A DNA stretch of 64,000 nucleotides from Microbacterium pygmaeum (GTDB lineage Bacteria; Actinomycetota; Actinomycetes; Actinomycetales; Microbacteriaceae). Shown here piece by piece: positions 60,745 to 64,000 of the stretch. A model generated the notes under the pieces. It saw only the letters and a program-made list of their open reading frames with translations. It did not search any database and was not told the origin of the DNA. The stretch is taken from contig NZ_LT629692.1 in NCBI RefSeq assembly GCF_900100885.1, forward strand, positions 1,798,001 to 1,862,000, read 5' to 3'. The stretch's first letter is position 1; every line of letters starts with the position of its first letter. A program made the translations under genes and the position numbers.

Positions 60745-61422
60745 CTACTCGGTGCCCTGAGCCTGGGCGGTCCCGTCGGCCTCGTCGGCGGGGAGGCTGT
60801 GCCAGATGTCGAAGGTCACCGACTCGGCCCCCTGGGAATCGCCGGCGGCGAGGAGCTCGATCAGCTGTTCGTGGCGCTGCACCGACTCGCGGGCGTCGCC
60901 GGTGAAACGCAGCAGCTCAGCGCGACGCACGAGAGGGCCGAACTGCTCGAGCACGGTCTCCAGCGCCCGGTTACCGACCGCGGTCACCGGCACGCCGTGC
61001 AGCTCGTCGTCGGCGTCGAGCGCCGCAGCCACGTCGCCGGCGGTCAGCGCCGTCGCGAACCGACGATTCGCGTCCCGCATGCGCGTGACGTCGTCGTCGC
61101 TGAGCCGGCCGGTCGTCTCGCGCACGGCCAGCGCGTGCATCGCCGCGATGACATCGCGTGCATCGCGGACGGCCTCCGGATCGATCGTGCTCACAGCCGT
61201 CGATCGGCCGGGCACCGCGACGACGAGTCCGCTGGCGGCCAATCGGAGAAGCGCCTCGCGCACGGGCGTGCGACTGACGCCGAGCCACTCGGCCAGTTCG
61301 CCGTCCTTCAACTGCTCGCCGGGCTCGAAGGTCCCGTCGACGATCGCGTCTCGGACCCTGCGGTACACGTCATCGCGAAGCAGCGAGCGGTCCACGGTCA
61401 ACGCATTCTGGGGGACGGGCAT
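60745..61422 (-). CDS. GntR family (FadR/FCD) transcriptional regulator
   Basis: A 225-residue repressor starting at ATG 61422. The N-terminal winged helix is VYRRVRDAIVDGTFEPGEQL followed by LAEWLGVSRTPVREALLRL. The C-terminal helical FCD domain includes DVIAAMHALAVRETTG and the metal-site type HEQLIELLAAGD. The start codon lies inside a palindrome, TGCAATATATTG, that recurs 58 bases away before the divergent hydrolase. It probably represses both genes until an effector, perhaps a carboxylic acid as for other FCD members, binds. Confidence 0.92.
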   Translation of the reverse strand: MPVPQNALTVDRSLLRDDVYRRVRDAIVDGTFEPGEQLKDGELAEWLGVSRTPVREALLRLAASGLVVAVPGRSTAVSTIDPEAVRDARDVIAAMHALAVRETTGRLSDDDVTRMRDANRRFATALTAGDVAAALDADDELHGVPVTAVGNRALETVLEQFGPLVRRAELLRFTGDARESVQRHEQLIELLAAGDSQGAESVTFDIWHSLPADEADGTAQAQGTE

Positions 61423-61493
61423 GCAATATATTGACGCTTTTCCTCGCCCCGAACCAAATCCTTGCGCGCGCTTTCTGCATGCAATATATTGCA
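61422..61493. promoter_or_regulatory. paired GntR operators between regulator and hydrolase genes
   Basis: TGCAATATATTGCA at 61480-61493 is a perfect 14-bp palindrome. TGCAATATATTGAC at 61422-61435 matches it at 12 of 14 positions and overlaps the regulator's start codon. Starts are 58 bases apart. AT-rich palindromes in this GC-rich gap are striking and fit GntR-type binding at a divergent promoter. Confidence 0.8.
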
Positions 61494-61555
61494 GCGAATG
61501 AGTGTTCCACATTTTCACACAACGCGTCGTAGACGCGAGATCGGAGAGAGACCTC

Positions 61556-62266
61556 ATGACTGATTCATTCGACGGCATCCGGAATGTCGTCCTGGTGCAC
61601 GGCGCATTCGCCGACGGCTCCGGATGGCGCGCCGTGTACGACGACCTCACGGCGCGTGGACACCGGGTCACGATCGTCCAGATCCCGCTCACGTCGCTGG
61701 CGGACGACGTCGCGGCCACCACTCGTGTGCTCGACTTGCAGGATGGCCCCACGGTTCTGGTCGGCCACTCCTGGGGCGGGACGGTCATCACCGAGGCGGG
61801 CGTGCATCCGAACGTGGCGGCGCTGGTCTACGTCTCCGCGCTGGCCCCCGACGCCGGCGAGACCACGGCTCAGCAGTACGAGGGATTCGCTGCGACGCCG
61901 CACTTCGTCATCGACGTCGGCGACGACGGGTTCGGCTTCCTCAACGAGACGACCTTCAAGCTCGGCTTCGCGGCCGACCTGAGCGACGCGGATGCTGCAT
62001 TCCTGGGCGCCTCGCAGGTCCCGATCAACATGTCGGTCTTCGCGACTCCGGTCACGAACGCCGCCTGGCACGACAAGCCCACCTGGGCGGTCATCGGCAC
62101 CGATGACAACGCGTTCGATCAGGCGATGCTGCAGCACATGGCCACCCGCATCGGCGCCCAGATCACGAACGTCGCCGCGAGCCACGCCCTGTACGTCTCA
62201 CAGCCCGCGGTGATCTCAGAGGTCATCGCCACCGCCGCGCAGAACGCGGCGGTTCCCGTCAGCTGA
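61556..62266 (+). CDS. alpha/beta hydrolase
   Basis: A 236-residue single-domain hydrolase. VVLVHGAFADGSGW provides the oxyanion region, and the nucleophile elbow is GHSWGG. The acid is probably in AVIGTDDNAF and the His in ASHALYVSQP. The pattern fits the salicylate esterase/methylketone hydrolase-like group common in soil bacteria. The ATG at 61556 has GGAGAGAG nine bases upstream. It is controlled by the divergent GntR regulator through the two palindromes before it. The substrate is unknown. Confidence 0.9.
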   Translation: MTDSFDGIRNVVLVHGAFADGSGWRAVYDDLTARGHRVTIVQIPLTSLADDVAATTRVLDLQDGPTVLVGHSWGGTVITEAGVHPNVAALVYVSALAPDAGETTAQQYEGFAATPHFVIDVGDDGFGFLNETTFKLGFAADLSDADAAFLGASQVPINMSVFATPVTNAAWHDKPTWAVIGTDDNAFDQAMLQHMATRIGAQITNVAASHALYVSQPAVISEVIATAAQNAAVPVS

Positions 62267-62347
62267 CGAACGCGGTCGGCAGAGATTCCACATCGCGAGC
62301 CTACGCGGCGCGCGAGACGGCGGCCTCAGGCATCCCATCGCGGCACG

Positions 62348-62380
62348 AAAAAGCCCCGACCGTTACCACGCGGCCGGGGC
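62348..62380 (-). terminator. intrinsic terminator for the minus-strand gene at 62415
   Basis: On the minus strand GCCCCG and CGGGGC arms (with CCG/CGG inner pairs, 62380 to 62353) form a strong hairpin followed by five T (62352-62348). It terminates the transcript of the 62415-63089 gene, and the hairpin may also stop the hydrolase message from the other side. Confidence 0.8.
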
Positions 62381-62414
62381 GAGACGGATGAGAAATCCGC
62401 CTATCACCTTCAGC

Positions 62415-63089
62415 CTACCTCGGATCCACCGTCACCTCGGCCGTCCAGACCTCGATGCTGTGCCCGTCCATCGCGAATCGGACGACGCTTCCCGCGCCGA
62501 GGCCACCGACCGACGCCGCCTCGATGCGCTCGCCGACCCGCAGGTCCAGCGACGGCTGGAGCGGTGCCGGCGTGCACGCCACCTGCGCGAGACCGTCCGC
62601 TTCGGACCCCACCAGGAGGCATGTCAGACCCGAGTCGTCCACCGCCGACCAGACCGAGAGCTCCCGGAACGCGCCGAAGGACTCCAGCTGCGCGCCGACC
62701 ATGCCGAAGGACGTGAGGTCGACCAGGTCGATGATGTCCTGCCGCTCCTGCTGGGTCGAATCCGTCGGGACGAGCACCGCCTCACCGTGCGGGACGGTCA
62801 GTGCGTTCGCCGCCCACAGCAGCAGCAGCACGACGCCGATCACGAAGACGTTCCGCCGTGGCGGCGGTGACGGCTTCGGCTCCGGCGGGACGTGCGGTGT
62901 GCGGCGCAGCGGGTCGGACAGCTCGTCCGGCACATCGGCGACGACCAGCGGGTGCGTGCGCGCCTCCAGCTCGTCGAGCCGTCGCAGCGCCACAGGGTCC
63001 GCGTCGATGTCGGCGTCGAGCCCATACGCCCGACGTCGCAGGGTCTCGAGCTCGCGAGCGAACTCGGGCGGCAGCGGCGACGCGTCCAC
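62415..63089 (-). CDS. single-pass membrane protein of unknown function
   Basis: A 224-residue protein starting at GTG 63089, ten bases after GGAGG. The further open frame upstream is Arg-rich and unlikely to be coding. A cytoplasmic N-terminus of about 75 residues with Pro-rich end is followed by one membrane helix (NVFVIGVVLLLLWAANAL) and a beta-rich extracytoplasmic domain with a cysteine pair (LTCLL, VACTP). No family recognised. Its transcript is terminated by the hairpin at 62348-62380. Confidence 0.68.
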   Translation of the reverse strand: MDASPLPPEFARELETLRRRAYGLDADIDADPVALRRLDELEARTHPLVVADVPDELSDPLRRTPHVPPEPKPSPPPRRNVFVIGVVLLLLWAANALTVPHGEAVLVPTDSTQQERQDIIDLVDLTSFGMVGAQLESFGAFRELSVWSAVDDSGLTCLLVGSEADGLAQVACTPAPLQPSLDLRVGERIEAASVGGLGAGSVVRFAMDGHSIEVWTAEVTVDPR

Positions 63090-63252
63090 CCTTCGATCAT
63101 CCTCCGGTTCTGCCGCGCTTTCCAGAGGGCCCGTGTCGGTTACGGACGAAACGCGCCGCCACCGCCGGCGAGCACGCGGCGTGTCCCGTCCGTAAACGGC
63201 ACGCACGCTGGGAGCCCTGAGCCGCTCCGCGACCGTATGCCAGCATGAAGGC

Positions 63253-63960
63253 ATGGCCGCCCGCTACGTCAGTGACATCGCCCGCGCCAACTGGAGCTCG
63301 GCGATCGCCGGGGTCGTCGGTCTGGGCGTGTCGGCGATCTACATCTTCACGACCGAGGGATACGACGGCGACGTCCCGACGGTGCTCATCCTGTTCTATC
63401 TCGTGGCCTGGCCGACGTTCGTGGCGGCCTACCTGATCTGGACGCACGTCATGTACGCGACCCGGGGACCGCGGACACTGGATGCCGCTGCCCGACGCGA
63501 AGCGGAGAAGCTCCGGCGCTGGTGGATCCGCGTATTCGGCTACGGCGGGGGGTCGAGCTGGGCGCTCACCGGGGCGCTGGTCGCGGTTCTGCTGACCATC
63601 GTGATCGCGCAGAACCCGGCGTTCCGCAGCGACTGGCTCTATATCGTCCTGGGTCTGCTCTCGGTCGCCAGCTCGTGGGCGCTGATGGTGTACTCCTTCG
63701 CACTGGAGTACGTGCGCCTGGCGGTCGCCGACGACGAGGACGAGCCGCACATCGAATTGACGGTCCGCGGCGATCCGCGATTCGCGGACTACCTGACGTT
63801 CGCCGTGCTCCTGTCGGCGATGGCGGCGACCGTGTCCGCGTCGGTGCGCTCGCGGCGAGCGTGGACCCTGGTGCGCATCAACGTGCTGTTCGCATTCGCG
63901 TTCAACTCCGTCATCGTGGCGATGATGGTCTCGCTCCTGTTCGGCGGGTTGGTGAGCTGA
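63253..63960 (+). CDS. DUF1345 family membrane protein
   Basis: A 235-residue integral membrane protein with five or more helices (GVVGLGVSAIYIF, ILFYLVAWPTFVAAYLIW, ALTGALVAVLLTIVIAQ, IVLGLLSVASSWALMVYSF, and two near the C-terminus). The phrase SVASSWALMVYSFALEYVRL and the loop DDEDEPHIELTVRGDPRFADYLTFAV are characteristic of DUF1345. Function unknown. ATG 63253 follows GAAGGC. A new gene begins four bases after the stop. Confidence 0.8.
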   Translation: MAARYVSDIARANWSSAIAGVVGLGVSAIYIFTTEGYDGDVPTVLILFYLVAWPTFVAAYLIWTHVMYATRGPRTLDAAARREAEKLRRWWIRVFGYGGGSSWALTGALVAVLLTIVIAQNPAFRSDWLYIVLGLLSVASSWALMVYSFALEYVRLAVADDEDEPHIELTVRGDPRFADYLTFAVLLSAMAATVSASVRSRRAWTLVRINVLFAFAFNSVIVAMMVSLLFGGLVS

Positions 63961-63963
63961 CCC

Positions 63964-64000
63964 GTGGCCTCCCTCGATGATCTGCGCAGGATCACGGCGA
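63964..64000 (+). CDS. start of a gene cut by the window edge (MmcQ/YjbR-like)
   Basis: GTG 63964 opens VASLDDLRRITA and runs off the end. The wording resembles the N-terminus of MmcQ/YjbR DNA-binding proteins (MASxDDLRRIALALP), but 12 residues are not enough to be sure. There is no strong ribosome site, so it may be translated by coupling to the DUF1345 gene. Confidence 0.4.
   Translation, partial: MASLDDLRRITA

Noticed and set aside
1..64000. CRISPR arrays and rRNA genes
   Set aside because: No regularly spaced repeats with unique spacers, no cas genes and no rRNA-like sequence were seen.

Overview
The window is high-GC DNA from an actinobacterium, most likely a Microbacterium or close relative in Microbacteriaceae (inferred from protein style, the frequent GTG/TTG starts, the imuA'-imuB-dnaE2 cassette, the SigK/RskA-type pair and the lipoprotein class F sortase). 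It consists of two chromosomal arms around an integrated 26.3-kb genomic island.

Left arm (1-15848). An HNH nuclease gene sits behind a leader with a strong intrinsic terminator. It is followed by a small minus-strand gene, an isochorismatase-like hydrolase, and the mutagenic translesion operon imuA'-imuB-dnaE2 under a clear LexA-type SOS box. Next come an ECF sigma/anti-sigma pair, a CHRD-domain surface protein with a lipoprotein class F sortase, a frameshifted MFS exporter facing a TetR regulator, and a very unusual 897-residue glycine-rich, coiled-coil protein whose C-terminus recalls Tc-toxin A subunits.

Island (15900-42169). A 21-bp direct repeat, formed by the 3' end of tRNA-Arg(CCU) at 15849-15920 and a copy at 42149-42169, bounds a tyrosine-integrase element. 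Its cargo is mostly defence-like: MazG plus a GIY-YIG/DUF2075 ATPase; an R-M island (AlwI-like nuclease, C5 methyltransferase, Vsr, two accessory proteins, a MORC/MutL-like GHKL ATPase and a small conserved protein); a PD-(D/E)XK-like protein; and a zinc-finger plus alkyltransferase-like fusion. A divergent cluster then follows, in which two related 'WGxG' proteins flank an ImmA-PIN pair and a kinase-methyltransferase pair. A MobF relaxase/helicase, a three-gene membrane-associated operon, small acidic and zinc-ribbon proteins, an IS3 remnant, a putative excisionase, an HTH regulator with iterated operators and a decayed VapBC-type module complete it. Several of its genes look less GC-rich than the flanks.

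Right arm (42170-64000). After membrane and cell-surface genes (G5/excalibur protein, LPXTG protein) lies a complete thiazole/oxazole-modified peptide (TOMM) cluster. It has an NHLP-type precursor, a fused ocin-ThiF/YcaO cyclodehydratase, a SagB-type dehydrogenase, an HlyD-like adaptor, a C39 peptidase ABC exporter and a second NHLM ABC protein, nearly all translationally coupled. A LuxR-type two-component system follows. The arm ends with a winged-helix protein of the AlkZ superfamily, an SDR oxidoreductase, a GntR regulator divergent from an alpha/beta hydrolase with two near-identical palindromic operators, and two membrane proteins.

No rRNA genes or CRISPR arrays were seen. The most interesting candidates for undescribed biology are the WGxG/kinase/methyltransferase/ImmA-PIN cluster, the R-M/MORC island, the Tc-like protein and the TOMM cluster.
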